From NCBI RefSeq assembly GCF_000832305.1, contig NZ_CP010536.1:3596001-3660000 (forward strand): a stretch of DNA of 64,000 nucleotides. Reading direction: 5' to 3'. Both the position numbers and the translations under genes were made by a program. The notes under the pieces were generated by a model. The model worked only from the letters and a program-made list of their open reading frames with translations. It made no database searches and was not told where the DNA came from. Position 1 is the first letter of the stretch. Each line of letters begins with the position of its first letter. This document shows, piece by piece, positions 27,057 through 36,040 of the stretch. This stretch comes from Cupriavidus basilensis. Lineage in GTDB: Bacteria; Pseudomonadota; Gammaproteobacteria; Burkholderiales; Burkholderiaceae.

Positions 27057-27641
27057 TCAAGACTTCAGCTCGGAAGGCGCCAGGTTCCACAGCTTGCTGT
27101 CGCTGGTGGACACCGCCACGGCGCCTTCCCGGATCGCGCTGCGGATGTCGTCCTTGTTGCAGACGAACCCCGAGGTCACGATGGGCGGCAGTGCCTTGCG
27201 GTCCTGGGTGGAAAGATGCGCGAGCATGGGCGCCGGCATCAGCTGCACCAGGTTGGGATCGCTTTGCTCCAGCGCCTTGACGCTGCGCGGCCAGGTCGAA
27301 CGGTCGGTCACGAACACCTTCTGCATGGTGATCAGGCCAGCCCGGTTGGCGCGCTGGATGGTGGCCACCCGGGTCGAGACGAGACTGGTCACCCCGATAT
27401 CGGCGAGATACTCGACGCCGCCCTTGTCTTGCGACAGCCCTTCGCAACTGTCGATATTGACGATAACGTACTTGCCGGCCTTGGTCAGCGTGGCCACCAC
27501 GGGCTGCAGCTTGCGCAGCTCCACGTTGGCAACGATGCAGACCTCGGCGTGGCTCTCGATCAGGATATCGGCCTGCTCGACACCGAAGAGCGTCGCGATG
27601 ACCGGGTGCCGTGTCAGGCGTGCCCCGAGGGACTTGTCCAT
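27057..27641 (-). CDS. glpP: GlpP-family glycerol-3-phosphate-responsive antiterminator
   Basis: The 194-residue protein matches the GlpP family in order: VIVNIDSCEGLSQDKGGVEYLADIG, then STRVATIQRANRAGLITMQKVFVTD, then PIVTSGFVCNKDDIRSAI and AVSTSDSKLWN. In Bacillus, GlpP binds glycerol-3-phosphate and the glpD leader mRNA to prevent termination. Here it is the last gene of a glycerol-type operon, five bases after the FAD oxidase. The operon leader has an 11-bp hairpin, a plausible target. The ribosome-binding site is weak, so translational coupling is likely. GlpP is unusual outside Firmicutes. Confidence 0.85.
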   Translation of the reverse strand: MDKSLGARLTRHPVIATLFGVEQADILIESHAEVCIVANVELRKLQPVVATLTKAGKYVIVNIDSCEGLSQDKGGVEYLADIGVTSLVSTRVATIQRANRAGLITMQKVFVTDRSTWPRSVKALEQSDPNLVQLMPAPMLAHLSTQDRKALPPIVTSGFVCNKDDIRSAIREGAVAVSTSDSKLWNLAPSELKS

Positions 27642-27646
27642 GGTGC

Positions 27647-29200
27647 TTACCGATCCGGGTCGTGGGGCAGCGCGTCCGTCAGGCCGAGCTTGCCGGGGTT
27701 GAGGATGTTCTTGGGATCCAGCGCCTGCTTGACCGCCATCAGCACCGCGAACGCGCCGCCGAGCGATTCGCGCATATACGGCGCGCGCAGCAGCCCGATG
27801 CCGTGATGGTGGCTCAACGCGGCATTGTATTTGATCAACACCGCGTTGGCGGCATCCCAGGCCTGGCGATACCATTTGGCCCGGTTCTCCACCTCGACCT
27901 CGCCGCGCAGCGAGAAGTACAGGCAGGCGCCGTCCACATAGGCATGCGACTGGTGCGCGGAGCCGGCCAGCGTGCCGGGCACGGCGTTGATGGCCTTGAC
28001 CACGTCCGTGTAGATGGCGGGCAGGTCGCGCCAGGGGCCGGACATCTCCAGCGTGTCGGCGACAAAGCCGGGGCTGCGCTTGAAGCCTTCGGCGCTCTTG
28101 CCGGTCAGGTAGCGCGTATCCAGCCAGCGCTCGAAGATCGCGTCGCTGTCCAGCGCGTCGCCGAGCCCCTTGCACACGCCTTCGCTGATGGCCATCACGG
28201 CATCGACCATCTCGCGCGCGCCTTCGTCGGCGATCAGCAGCACGTTGGTGTCCGGCAGGTTGAACTGCACGCGGCTCTCAAGCTCGTCGTACAGGCGCAG
28301 GGCGGCGGGATTGGCGCCACGCTGCATGATCTCGCGGCAGGCTTCGAGGCCGATGGCGAAGGTCTTGAAGCCATAGGCGATGGCGCGGCCGTAGTCCGGC
28401 AGCCGATGCAGCTTGAGGCGCACGCGCACGATCACGCCGAGCGTGCCTTCCGAGCCGATGAACAGTTGCTGCAGGTCCGAGCCGAGCGCCGCGCGCGAGT
28501 AGCCGCCCACGCTGATCAGGCTGCCATCGGCCAGCACCACGTCCATGCCGAAGACCATGTCCTCGATCTTGCCGTAGCGCGTGGAGAGCTGCCCGGCACC
28601 CCGGCACGCCACCCAGCCGCCCACGGTGCTGATGGCGAAGGACGACGGCCAGTGGCCCATCGTCATGCCGTAGTCCTTCTGGATGGTCTGCTCGAACACG
28701 TCGCCGAACAGGCCGGCTTCCACCTCGACGATCTGGCTTTCCCCGTCGAAGCCCAGCACCTTGTTCAGCCCGCACACGTCCAGCACGATGCCGCCGCGCA
28801 CCGGCAGCGCGGCGCCGGTGACATTGCTGCGGCCCGCCGACACCGTCAACGGGATCGCCGCCGCGTGCGCGATCCGCATGACGGCCTGGATCTGCGCGAT
28901 CGTGGACACGCGCACGATGACGGCCTGCGGCGTGGCCGGCCGGCCCGCGGTCTCGGTCATCATGGAACCGGCCCACCAGTCGCGCGTCCAGGCCACCACG
29001 CTGGTGGAATCGGTCAGCACCTCATCGGCCACGCCGCGCAGCGTATCGATGTGCGCGGCGTCCACGCCAACAGCGTTGCGCTGCAGGCCGGGCATGCCGG
29101 AGGTTTCCTTGATGGTGGCCGCATAGGCCGGCGGCGTGTGCGCGCCGACGACATAGTTGCCACGGTTGTAGCCGCGCTTGATGGCTTCCTTGCTGATCAT
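27647..29200 (-). CDS. FAD-binding oxidase of the alkyl-DHAP-synthase type
   Basis: The 517-residue protein has an FAD-binding type 4 (PCMH/VAO) domain, about residues 85-265, with PLTVSAGRSNVTGAALP and WPSSFAISTVGGWVACRGAG. A C-terminal cap domain carries HHHGIG, the histidine cluster of alkyldihydroxyacetonephosphate synthases and related oxidases. It overlaps the upstream glpD by four bases (ATGA). In this operon it may oxidise a polyol or hydroxy acid, or act on dihydroxyacetone phosphate. Ether-lipid synthesis is less likely in this organism. Confidence 0.85.
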   Translation of the reverse strand: MISKEAIKRGYNRGNYVVGAHTPPAYAATIKETSGMPGLQRNAVGVDAAHIDTLRGVADEVLTDSTSVVAWTRDWWAGSMMTETAGRPATPQAVIVRVSTIAQIQAVMRIAHAAAIPLTVSAGRSNVTGAALPVRGGIVLDVCGLNKVLGFDGESQIVEVEAGLFGDVFEQTIQKDYGMTMGHWPSSFAISTVGGWVACRGAGQLSTRYGKIEDMVFGMDVVLADGSLISVGGYSRAALGSDLQQLFIGSEGTLGVIVRVRLKLHRLPDYGRAIAYGFKTFAIGLEACREIMQRGANPAALRLYDELESRVQFNLPDTNVLLIADEGAREMVDAVMAISEGVCKGLGDALDSDAIFERWLDTRYLTGKSAEGFKRSPGFVADTLEMSGPWRDLPAIYTDVVKAINAVPGTLAGSAHQSHAYVDGACLYFSLRGEVEVENRAKWYRQAWDAANAVLIKYNAALSHHHGIGLLRAPYMRESLGGAFAVLMAVKQALDPKNILNPGKLGLTDALPHDPDR

Positions 29201-30876
29201 TGTGCATCTCCCAGTAGAACGGATTTTTCATGTGCGACGGCAGCGAGGTAGTCATTGACCTGCTGCGCCACCACGGATTCGGACAGGCCAAGCTCGGCCT
29301 GCAGGATTGCGCCCACGCGGGACGCGGCGCGCGCCGAGGCATCGCGCGCCATCAGGCGGGCGCGGATGCGGCGCGAGAGCACATCGTCCACGCTCCCCGC
29401 CAGCTCGTGGCGCGCGGCGTAGACAATCTCGGCTTCGGTATAGGGAAGCCCTTCGACGATCGGTGCCTGCAGGCGCGCATCGGCCTGCAGGATGTCGCTG
29501 ACAAAGCGGGCTTCCGTGCCATAACGCTCGCCCAGGTGGGCGGACAAGCCGCCCGATGCCACGATGGCCTGCGCGTCGTATCCCGCGGCACCCAGCAGGT
29601 AAGCGGACTTAGTCTGGCATCTGTTGCGCTGGCCAAGCACTTTCTGGGCCGCGTCGATGGTTTGCTCAGCCATGTGCCGGGAGGTGGTCAGCTTGCCCCC
29701 GACAATGGTGACAAGGCCATCGGCGGCGGTATGGATCTCATGGTTGCGCTTGATCTCCAGCGTCTTGCCCCCCGGCGGCGCCACCAGCGGCCGGCAGCCC
29801 GCGATGCTGCCGAGCACGTCTTCGGCCTGCAGGTCGGTCTTCAACGCCCAGCGCGCGCCGTCCAGCAGGAAGTCGAGTTCCTCGCGGGTGCAGCAGACGT
29901 TGTCGAGATCGCCCTCGTAGTCTTCGTCCGTGGTGCCCAGGTAGGAGACGTTGCCCCAGCGCGTGATGGTGGCGCGGCGGTTGCGCCCCGGCACGGGGAT
30001 GGTCACGGTGCAGTCGTTGCGGACCTTGAGCCAGGGAATGGCCACGTGCACGCCCTTGGCCGGGCGGATATGCAGCGTCTTTTCCTCGCCCTTCTTGCGC
30101 CCGGTCCAGTCACGCAGCCACACGCCGGTGGCCATGACGACGACGCCGGCCCTGGCGCGGATCTCTCGATCCCCGGCATGAATGATGGCGCCGTCGACCT
30201 TGCCGTGGCCGTTGCGCGTGATCTCCACCACCTTGGCGTGGTTGACCACTGCCGCGCCGTGAAAGGCCGCGGTGCGGGCGATGTTCAGCGTGAGCCTGGC
30301 ATCGTCCACGCGCGCATCGAAGTACATGAAGCCGCCGAGCAGGTTCTCCTCGTTGAAGGTCGGGCAATGCGACAGCACCTCGGCCTTGGTGAGCTTTTGA
30401 TGCAGGATGCCTTCGCGCCAGCCGCCCGCCAGGTCGTAGGTCCAGAGCAGGCTCTCGAATGCCTTGGACAGACGCTTGTCGAACACGCCATCCTTCTCCA
30501 TCACGGGAAACAGGAACGGCAGGCGCTGCACCAGGTGCCGCGCGTTCCTGCGCAGGCGTTGGCGCTCCAGCAAGGAATGACGGACCAGCCCGAGGTTGCC
30601 CTGCTCGATGTAGCGCAACCCGCCATGCACCATCTTGGAGGACTTGGACGACGTGCCGGAGGCAAAGTCGTTCTTCTCCACCAGGGCGACGCGATAGCCG
30701 CGCAGGCTGGCATCCAGCGCGGCGTAGGCGCCGGTCACGCCGCCGCCGACGATGAGGATGTCGAAGGTCTCGCTGCCAAGTCGATCAAGCTGCGCCTGGC
30801 GCGCCAGACGCAGCGGTTCGGTGGATGTCATCCCGGCGCGGTCCCGGCTGGGACTTCTGGATGGAAAAACCATCAT
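29197..30876 (-). CDS. glpD: Aerobic glycerol-3-phosphate dehydrogenase
   Basis: The 559-residue flavoprotein oxidises glycerol-3-phosphate to dihydroxyacetone phosphate at the inner membrane and passes electrons to quinone. The FAD motif FDILIVGGGVTGAYAA is near residue 36, followed by SSKMVHGGLRY and RPAKGVHVAIPW. A C-terminal helical domain follows. The ATG beginning MMVFPSR is chosen for its AGGAG; MTSTEPL, 15 codons later, is an alternative closer to the usual length. It lies 22 bases after glpK. Confidence 0.9.
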   Translation of the reverse strand: MMVFPSRSPSRDRAGMTSTEPLRLARQAQLDRLGSETFDILIVGGGVTGAYAALDASLRGYRVALVEKNDFASGTSSKSSKMVHGGLRYIEQGNLGLVRHSLLERQRLRRNARHLVQRLPFLFPVMEKDGVFDKRLSKAFESLLWTYDLAGGWREGILHQKLTKAEVLSHCPTFNEENLLGGFMYFDARVDDARLTLNIARTAAFHGAAVVNHAKVVEITRNGHGKVDGAIIHAGDREIRARAGVVVMATGVWLRDWTGRKKGEEKTLHIRPAKGVHVAIPWLKVRNDCTVTIPVPGRNRRATITRWGNVSYLGTTDEDYEGDLDNVCCTREELDFLLDGARWALKTDLQAEDVLGSIAGCRPLVAPPGGKTLEIKRNHEIHTAADGLVTIVGGKLTTSRHMAEQTIDAAQKVLGQRNRCQTKSAYLLGAAGYDAQAIVASGGLSAHLGERYGTEARFVSDILQADARLQAPIVEGLPYTEAEIVYAARHELAGSVDDVLSRRIRARLMARDASARAASRVGAILQAELGLSESVVAQQVNDYLAAVAHEKSVLLGDAQ

Positions 30877-30898
30877 GTTTCGGCGATCTCCTGGCTGG

Positions 30899-32422
30899 TC
30901 AGTGGTGATGGAAGGATTGCGCGTGGCGCAACTCGGACGCGACCCGTGCGTGCCAGAGCGCGCGGCGCTCGCCGCGTTGGTCGGCGCCAAGGCGTGGCTC
31001 GAACACGGCATCGGTTTCATTGGTCGCGCGGGCGTCCTGCAGCGAGTCCCACAGCAGCCCTGACGAGCCCGCGAAGAAGGCGATGCCGCGCAAGCTGGCG
31101 CGATCGGTCTCGCGCATGCGCCGGATCGGCATGCCGGTCAGGTCCGCCTGGATCTGCAGCAGCGCGTCGCTGCCGGACAGACCGCCACCCACGATGAGTT
31201 CGGCCACGGGCACGCCGGCGACTTCCTCGTTGGCCTCCATGCAGGACGAGACCGCATGCGCGATGCCTTCCAGGATGGCGTAGGCCACCTCGGCCTGCGT
31301 GCTTGCGATGGAGATGCCCGTTAGCGACGCGCGGGCTTCGGGCTGCATCTGCGGCACGCGCAGCCCGGTGAGCGCGGGCAGGAAGGTCACGCCGCGCGCG
31401 GCGTCGACGGTGGCGGCCAGCGCGCTGATCTGCTTTGCGCTCTCGAACCAGCGCAGCTTCTCGCAGACCCAGTTCAGCGCGGAGCCCGTGGTGGCGACGA
31501 AGGTCTCCACGGAAAGATGCGAGACATCGTGCTGCCGGCGCGCGGTCATGGTCAGGGTGCCGTCGTACAGGCCGGCCTTGGCCGGTGGCTGCGGCCCGAT
31601 CACCAGGTCCACGAAGCTGCCGGTGCCGTGCACGCACATCGACTGCCCGCGCTCCAGGCATCCGAGCCCCGCGGCGCCGGCAAGCTGGTCGCCCGCGCAA
31701 GCGAGGATCGGCACGTCGATGCCCAGCAGCGCGGCGCGCGTGCGCCCGAAATCGTCGGCGTCCTGGCGCAGCGCGGGCAGCAGCGCGTGCGGGAAACCCA
31801 GCGCATCGAGCCAGCCAAGGTGATAGCGGTGCCCGGCCAGCACGTAGGCGCTGGCGGAGGTGGCGTTGGTCGGCGTGGTCACGCAGGCGCGCTCGGTGGA
31901 CAGGTGCCAGAGCAGCCAGGTGTCGATGGTGCCGAACGCCAGGCTGCCCGCGCGCAACGCCTCGGCCACCTCGGGCGTGTCCCGCAGATGGCGTGCGGCC
32001 CAGAGGTAGGGAGAACGCACGCCGACCGGGCGCCCGACCTGCTCGAGCAGCGTCTTGTCCCAGGCCGGCGCCAGCGCGCCGAGCTCGCCGGCATAGCGCG
32101 TGTCTTGCCAGACCATGGCGGGCACGATCGCCCGCCCGCTGCGGGTATCCCACAGCACGGCGGTGGCACGCTGCGTGGCAATGCCCAGCGCGACGATGCG
32201 CAACTGCGCTTGCCGCGCGCGTGCGATGGTGGCGCGGCAAACGGCGATCGTCTTTTCCAGTACCGCGTTGGCATCTTGCTCGACCACGCCGGGCCGTGGC
32301 GTGTTCACCTGCAGCGTCGTGTACTCGAGGCACGAGACATGGCCGTCGGCGGCAACCACGGCCGCGCGCGTGCCGGACGTGCCTTCGTCGATGGCGAGTA
32401 TGACGTTCCTGTTGGTCTTCAT
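30899..32422 (-). CDS. glpK: Glycerol kinase (FGGY family)
   Basis: The 507-residue protein phosphorylates glycerol, or a related polyol, with ATP. It shows DEGTSGTRA near the N-terminus, the substrate segment WQDTR, the catalytic aspartate in CAGDQLAGAAG, the phosphate motif VHGTGSF and the adenosine motif VGGGLSGSDALLQ. The stop of the permease gene overlaps its ATG by four bases. A glycerol kinase with GlpD downstream makes the pathway glycerol to dihydroxyacetone phosphate complete. FGGY specificity is hard to judge, so another polyol is possible. Confidence 0.85.
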   Translation of the reverse strand: MKTNRNVILAIDEGTSGTRAAVVAADGHVSCLEYTTLQVNTPRPGVVEQDANAVLEKTIAVCRATIARARQAQLRIVALGIATQRATAVLWDTRSGRAIVPAMVWQDTRYAGELGALAPAWDKTLLEQVGRPVGVRSPYLWAARHLRDTPEVAEALRAGSLAFGTIDTWLLWHLSTERACVTTPTNATSASAYVLAGHRYHLGWLDALGFPHALLPALRQDADDFGRTRAALLGIDVPILACAGDQLAGAAGLGCLERGQSMCVHGTGSFVDLVIGPQPPAKAGLYDGTLTMTARRQHDVSHLSVETFVATTGSALNWVCEKLRWFESAKQISALAATVDAARGVTFLPALTGLRVPQMQPEARASLTGISIASTQAEVAYAILEGIAHAVSSCMEANEEVAGVPVAELIVGGGLSGSDALLQIQADLTGMPIRRMRETDRASLRGIAFFAGSSGLLWDSLQDARATNETDAVFEPRLGADQRGERRALWHARVASELRHAQSFHHH

Positions 32423-33879
32423 CGTTGGGATTTCTCTATCGCCGGGTTGAGGAACGCCGGGGCCGGCGCCTCGTCGCCGCCAAATTGCGGGGCGTCGGCT
32501 TCGTTGTCAGGATGGATGGTGGTGCGCGTCGGGTCCCACTTGATGGCAAAGCAGATGATGCTGGCCGCCAGCGGCACGACCGAGAGGATGAGAAAGGTCG
32601 TCTCCAGGCCGTATTTTTCCCGGAAGAGCGGGAAGATCAACAGGCCCAGTGCGGCGCCGGTCGCGCCTAGTGCGCCGATGATGCCGTTGGCCCCCGCGCG
32701 CAGTTCGCTGCGAAACGACAGCGACGAAAGGCTCTTGCCGTTGGCGCCGGGGCCGCCTGAATGGAAAAGGATGAACAGCGACGGCACGATCACCGCCACC
32801 CAGATCGGCATCTTGCCGTTGAACAGGCCGAGGATCAGCAGCATGACGAAGACGGCGGCGAAACCAAAGGCCGAAGCACGGCGCAGACCCAGCTTGCGCC
32901 CGATCAGCGGCGACATGAAGCCACCCAGGATGCCAAAGACGTTGAAGACCAGCGCACCCACCGTGGCGTAGACAAAGTCCTTGCCGAACAGCGCCGCGCT
33001 GATCAGCGGCAGATACCAGCCCACCGCGAAATACTGGATGGATTGCCCGATCTGCACCGTCGCCGCAAGCACGGTGCGCGGCAGGTACACACCGCGAAAG
33101 ATCAGCAGCACATTGGCCAGCCCGCGCTTTGCCTGGTTCAGCACCGGCAGGCGCTCCTCCACCGGCGCAGCGACAAAGGGCCGGCCATAGATCCGCGTCA
33201 TTGCCTTGGCGGCGTCGGCCAGCCGCTCCTTGCGCGCCAGCCAGATCGGGCTCTCCACCAGGAACGCAAGCTGCAGTACCAGGATGCCAATCCCGAAGAT
33301 GGCGGTGGCCGCAACCGAGTAGCGCCAGATGGCGTCGCCCACATTCCACGAATGGAACAACAACGCCAGCAGCAAATTGCTGCAGACCGCGGTGTACCAC
33401 ATGCCCTGCCACGTATTGAGCCGGCTCTTCAGCCTGACGGGCGTGAACTCGGCCAGCACTGCCATGGCGATGGCGAAGTCGATGCCGTAGGCGGCGCCGA
33501 CAAAGAAGCGCCCGACGAGGATCACTTCGAAGCCAGGCGCGAACACCACCAGCAGCGCGCCAATCACCGCCAGGAATTTCGCGATGATCAGCGGGCGAAT
33601 GCGGCCCCAGCGGTCCGCCATCCATCCGCCGATGGGATTGAAGGCGATAGCCACCCACGAAGCAAAGGACGTCAGCAGCGCAACCTGCGAAGCGGCAAGC
33701 TGCAGGTTGCGCGTCATGGGCCCGAGCCCGGCGCTCAATGCGGAATTGGAAAATGCGTCAAGGAACAGTCCCCCCAGCGCGAGCCACCAGATGAGGCCGG
33801 CTCTACCTTTTATGCCTGGGCAGGAATCAATAAATGCGATGACATCATCGATGCCACGGATCTTGATCGTGGATTGCAC
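32419..33879 (-). CDS. MFS transporter, polyol/sugar porter type
   Basis: The 486-residue protein has twelve predicted membrane helices and major-facilitator signatures GGWMADRWGRIRPL (loop 2-3) and GRFFVGAAYGIDFAIAMAVLAEF. It is the first gene of the operon and starts with GTG, chosen because AAGGAGACCGCT precedes it. Position suggests import of glycerol or a related polyol instead of a GlpF channel, which is absent from the operon. The leader of this gene holds the promoter and hairpin described separately. Confidence 0.88.
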   Translation of the reverse strand: MQSTIKIRGIDDVIAFIDSCPGIKGRAGLIWWLALGGLFLDAFSNSALSAGLGPMTRNLQLAASQVALLTSFASWVAIAFNPIGGWMADRWGRIRPLIIAKFLAVIGALLVVFAPGFEVILVGRFFVGAAYGIDFAIAMAVLAEFTPVRLKSRLNTWQGMWYTAVCSNLLLALLFHSWNVGDAIWRYSVAATAIFGIGILVLQLAFLVESPIWLARKERLADAAKAMTRIYGRPFVAAPVEERLPVLNQAKRGLANVLLIFRGVYLPRTVLAATVQIGQSIQYFAVGWYLPLISAALFGKDFVYATVGALVFNVFGILGGFMSPLIGRKLGLRRASAFGFAAVFVMLLILGLFNGKMPIWVAVIVPSLFILFHSGGPGANGKSLSSLSFRSELRAGANGIIGALGATGAALGLLIFPLFREKYGLETTFLILSVVPLAASIICFAIKWDPTRTTIHPDNEADAPQFGGDEAPAPAFLNPAIEKSQR

Positions 33880-33931
33880 AGCGGTCTCCTTGTTTTATTT
33901 CTGTAAGAGGCCGCAGCAAGCTGCACGCAGG

Positions 33932-33958
33932 AAGAGACCATCCTACAGATGGTCTCTT
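33932..33958 (-). promoter_or_regulatory. Leader hairpin of the glycerol operon, candidate GlpP target
   Basis: AAGAGACCATC and GATGGTCTCTT form a perfect 11-bp stem with a 5-base loop, 53-79 bases before the permease start and just inside the predicted transcript. Its 5' arm can also pair, with one mismatch, with GGCCTCTT at 33906-33913 (minus strand), so two folds compete. There is no long U tract. Confidence 0.5.
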
Positions 33959-33976
33959 ATCTAGATCTGCAGGCAA

Positions 33977-34005
33977 ACTCTAGGTTGAAAGGTTCAGGGT
34001 GTCAA
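33977..34005 (-). promoter_or_regulatory. Promoter of the glycerol operon
   Basis: On the minus strand TTGACA (34005-34000) and TAGAGT (33982-33977) are 17 bases apart. Transcription would begin near 33970, giving a leader of about 90 bases that contains the hairpin. Confidence 0.65.
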
Positions 34006-34204
34006 GGAGGACAAGCGCGGGGACGCGTGCACATTGATCCGCCTCTATCAGCGCGATGCATGACGGCAACTCGGCAGGCGCATGACCTGGATTTCCGGTC
34101 CGGTACGTCTTTCACAGGACTTTGCTACATTGCTGACTGCTGGCGAAAACGGCCTCACGCGGCCGCCCCGCTCACCGCAAACCGACTTACCAAGGAGACA
34201 TCGA

Positions 34205-35341
34205 ATGCACGCCGCACTTCAACTTCGTTCGCTAATCAAGAGCAGCGGTGAACTCGAACTGTCGCTAGACAGCATCGACACCCCGAACCCCGGCCCGGAT
34301 GAAGTGCTCATCCGCATTGAAGCCTCTCCCCTCAACCCGTCCGATCTCGGCCTGCTGTTCGGTGCGGCCGACATGAGCACGGCCAAGGCCAGCGGCACGG
34401 CGGAGCGCCCCGTGGTCACCGCGCGCGTCCCGGAAGGCGCGATGCGCAGCATGGCAGGCCGCATGGATGCGTCCATGCCGGTTGGCAATGAGGGCGCGGG
34501 CGTGGTTGTCGATGCAGGCTCGTCCCCGGCGGCGCAAGCGTTGCTGGGCAAGACCGTGGCTGCCATCGGCGGCGCGATGTACTCGCAGTACCGCTGCATT
34601 CCGGCGGACCAGTGCCTGGTCCTGCCCGAAGGCGCCACGCCCGCCGATGGCGCGTCGTCGTTCGTCAACCCGCTCACCGCGCTGGGCATGGTCGAGACCA
34701 TGCGGCGCGAAGGGCATAGCGCCCTGGTGCACACCGCCGCGGCTTCCAACCTGGGCCAGATGCTCAACCAGATCTGCCTCAAGGATGGCATCAAGCTGGT
34801 GAACATCGTGCGCAAGCAAGAGCAGGCTGACCTGCTCAAGGCACAGGGCGCGGTCTACGTCTGCAACGCCGCGTCGCCCACGTTCATGCAGGACCTCACC
34901 GAGGCGCTCGTCGCCACTGGCGCAACGATCGCGTTCGATGCCACGGGCGGCGGCAAGCTCGGCGGCCAGATCCTCACCTGCATGGAAGCGGCCTTGAACA
35001 AGACGGCGCGCGAATACAGCCGCTATGGCTCGACCACCCACAAGCAGGTCTACCTCTACGGCGGCCTGGACACCAGCCCGACCGAATTCAACCGCAACTT
35101 CGGCATGGCGTGGGGCATGGGCGGCTGGCTGCTGTTCCCGTTCCTGCAAAAGATCGGGCGCGAGCGGGCCAGCGAACTCAAGCAACGCGTGGTGGCGGAG
35201 CTGAAGACCACCTTTGCCAGCCATTACTCGAAGGAGATCTCGCTGGCCGAGGTGCTGGACCTGGACGTGATCGCCGTCTACAACAAGCGCGCGACGGGTG
35301 AGAAGTACCTGATCAACCCGAACAAGGGCCTGGCCGGGTAA
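34205..35341 (+). CDS. Zinc-independent MDR oxidoreductase (quinone oxidoreductase-like)
   Basis: The 378-residue protein is a medium-chain dehydrogenase/reductase with the GroES-like N-terminal domain (PDEVLIRIEASPLNPSDLGLL) and a Rossmann domain (ALVHTAAASNLGQMLNQ). The zinc-ligand cysteines of alcohol dehydrogenases are absent. Such proteins reduce quinones or enones with NADPH. AAGGAGACATCGA precedes the ATG. It is divergent from the glycerol operon and shares its 325-base intergenic region. No role in glycerol metabolism is evident. Confidence 0.85.
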   Translation: MHAALQLRSLIKSSGELELSLDSIDTPNPGPDEVLIRIEASPLNPSDLGLLFGAADMSTAKASGTAERPVVTARVPEGAMRSMAGRMDASMPVGNEGAGVVVDAGSSPAAQALLGKTVAAIGGAMYSQYRCIPADQCLVLPEGATPADGASSFVNPLTALGMVETMRREGHSALVHTAAASNLGQMLNQICLKDGIKLVNIVRKQEQADLLKAQGAVYVCNAASPTFMQDLTEALVATGATIAFDATGGGKLGGQILTCMEAALNKTAREYSRYGSTTHKQVYLYGGLDTSPTEFNRNFGMAWGMGGWLLFPFLQKIGRERASELKQRVVAELKTTFASHYSKEISLAEVLDLDVIAVYNKRATGEKYLINPNKGLAG

Positions 35342-35342
35342 A

Positions 35343-35732
35343 TCATCCCGGGGCGCCTTGCGCGCCCACCGTGTCAAGAATCAGCCGCTGCGCCGCGGCC
35401 AGCGGCGCGGCGCTGCCGGCCGGCAACGGGTGAGCGCTTTCCAGTTCCGCGGCGGCGTGGAAGCTCACCCAGGTGCCGCCCTGGCCGTCATCGCGCACCA
35501 GTACGCGCAGGGGCAAATCCAGCGCAACGCTGGGTGCCGCGAGCATCAGCGGCGTTCCCCCCTTGGGGTTGCCATAGATCAGCACCTGCGTCGGCGGCAT
35601 CGCCAGCCCGGCGTTGCGTGCCGCCTCGGCATGGTCGATCCGCGCGAAGATCGTCATGCCCTTGTCTTTGAATGCCGCGAGCAGGCGCTCCACGGTCCTC
35701 GGAAAATCGTAGCGGCTGGGATAGGTTTCCAT
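35343..35732 (-). CDS. DUF302 family protein
   Basis: The 129-residue protein contains the DUF302 core: RTVERLLAAFKDKGMTIFARIDHAEAA, then PPTQVLIYGNPKGGTPLMLAAPSVALDLPLRVLV. The fold binds small ligands or metals, but the function of the family is not settled. It is convergent with the MDR gene, with only one base between the two stops, so transcription of one may affect the other. Confidence 0.88.
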   Translation of the reverse strand: METYPSRYDFPRTVERLLAAFKDKGMTIFARIDHAEAARNAGLAMPPTQVLIYGNPKGGTPLMLAAPSVALDLPLRVLVRDDGQGGTWVSFHAAAELESAHPLPAGSAAPLAAAQRLILDTVGAQGAPG

Positions 35733-35830
35733 GACGGATCTCGTTGCTTGCCTGGATCACTCTATATCCCTGCCGCTCGCCTGCCATGCGCAACTTGGCG
35801 CAACGCCTTCGATGAAGTGCGCGAGCAGCA

Positions 35831-35863
35831 TCTCGCCTAAATCTCGCCTAAATCTCGCATTAA
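35831..35863. repeat. Tandem repeat, period 11
   Basis: Two exact copies of TCTCGCCTAAA and one degenerate copy (TCTCGCATTAA) lie in the gap upstream of the Nramp gene. Confidence 0.7.
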
Positions 35864-35906
35864 GCCGGCGCGCATTTTTCGCCACAAATAATCCATCGGC
35901 GTCGGG

Positions 35907-35935
35907 TTTCCATGTAGCCATATAGCCCTTATAAA
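35907..35935 (+). promoter_or_regulatory. Promoter candidate for the Nramp transporter gene
   Basis: TTTCCA and TATAAA are separated by 17 bases. The expected leader is about 100 bases, AT-rich at first and without an evident metal riboswitch. The rest of the 308-base gap between DUF302 and Nramp holds the period-11 repeat and nothing else recognised. Confidence 0.45.
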
Positions 35936-36040
35936 TACGAGTGATTTGCATTTACAATTTGATCTATCGCACCGCAGCGACAACAATCAAGCACCGAACA
36001 CCCAACGCCGAACCCCGTCTACATCACGCACACGCCAGCC

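Noticed and set aside
35757..35951. Small minus-strand gene upstream of the Nramp gene
   Set aside because: It has no ribosome-binding site, covers the period-11 repeat and overlaps the Nramp promoter on the other strand.
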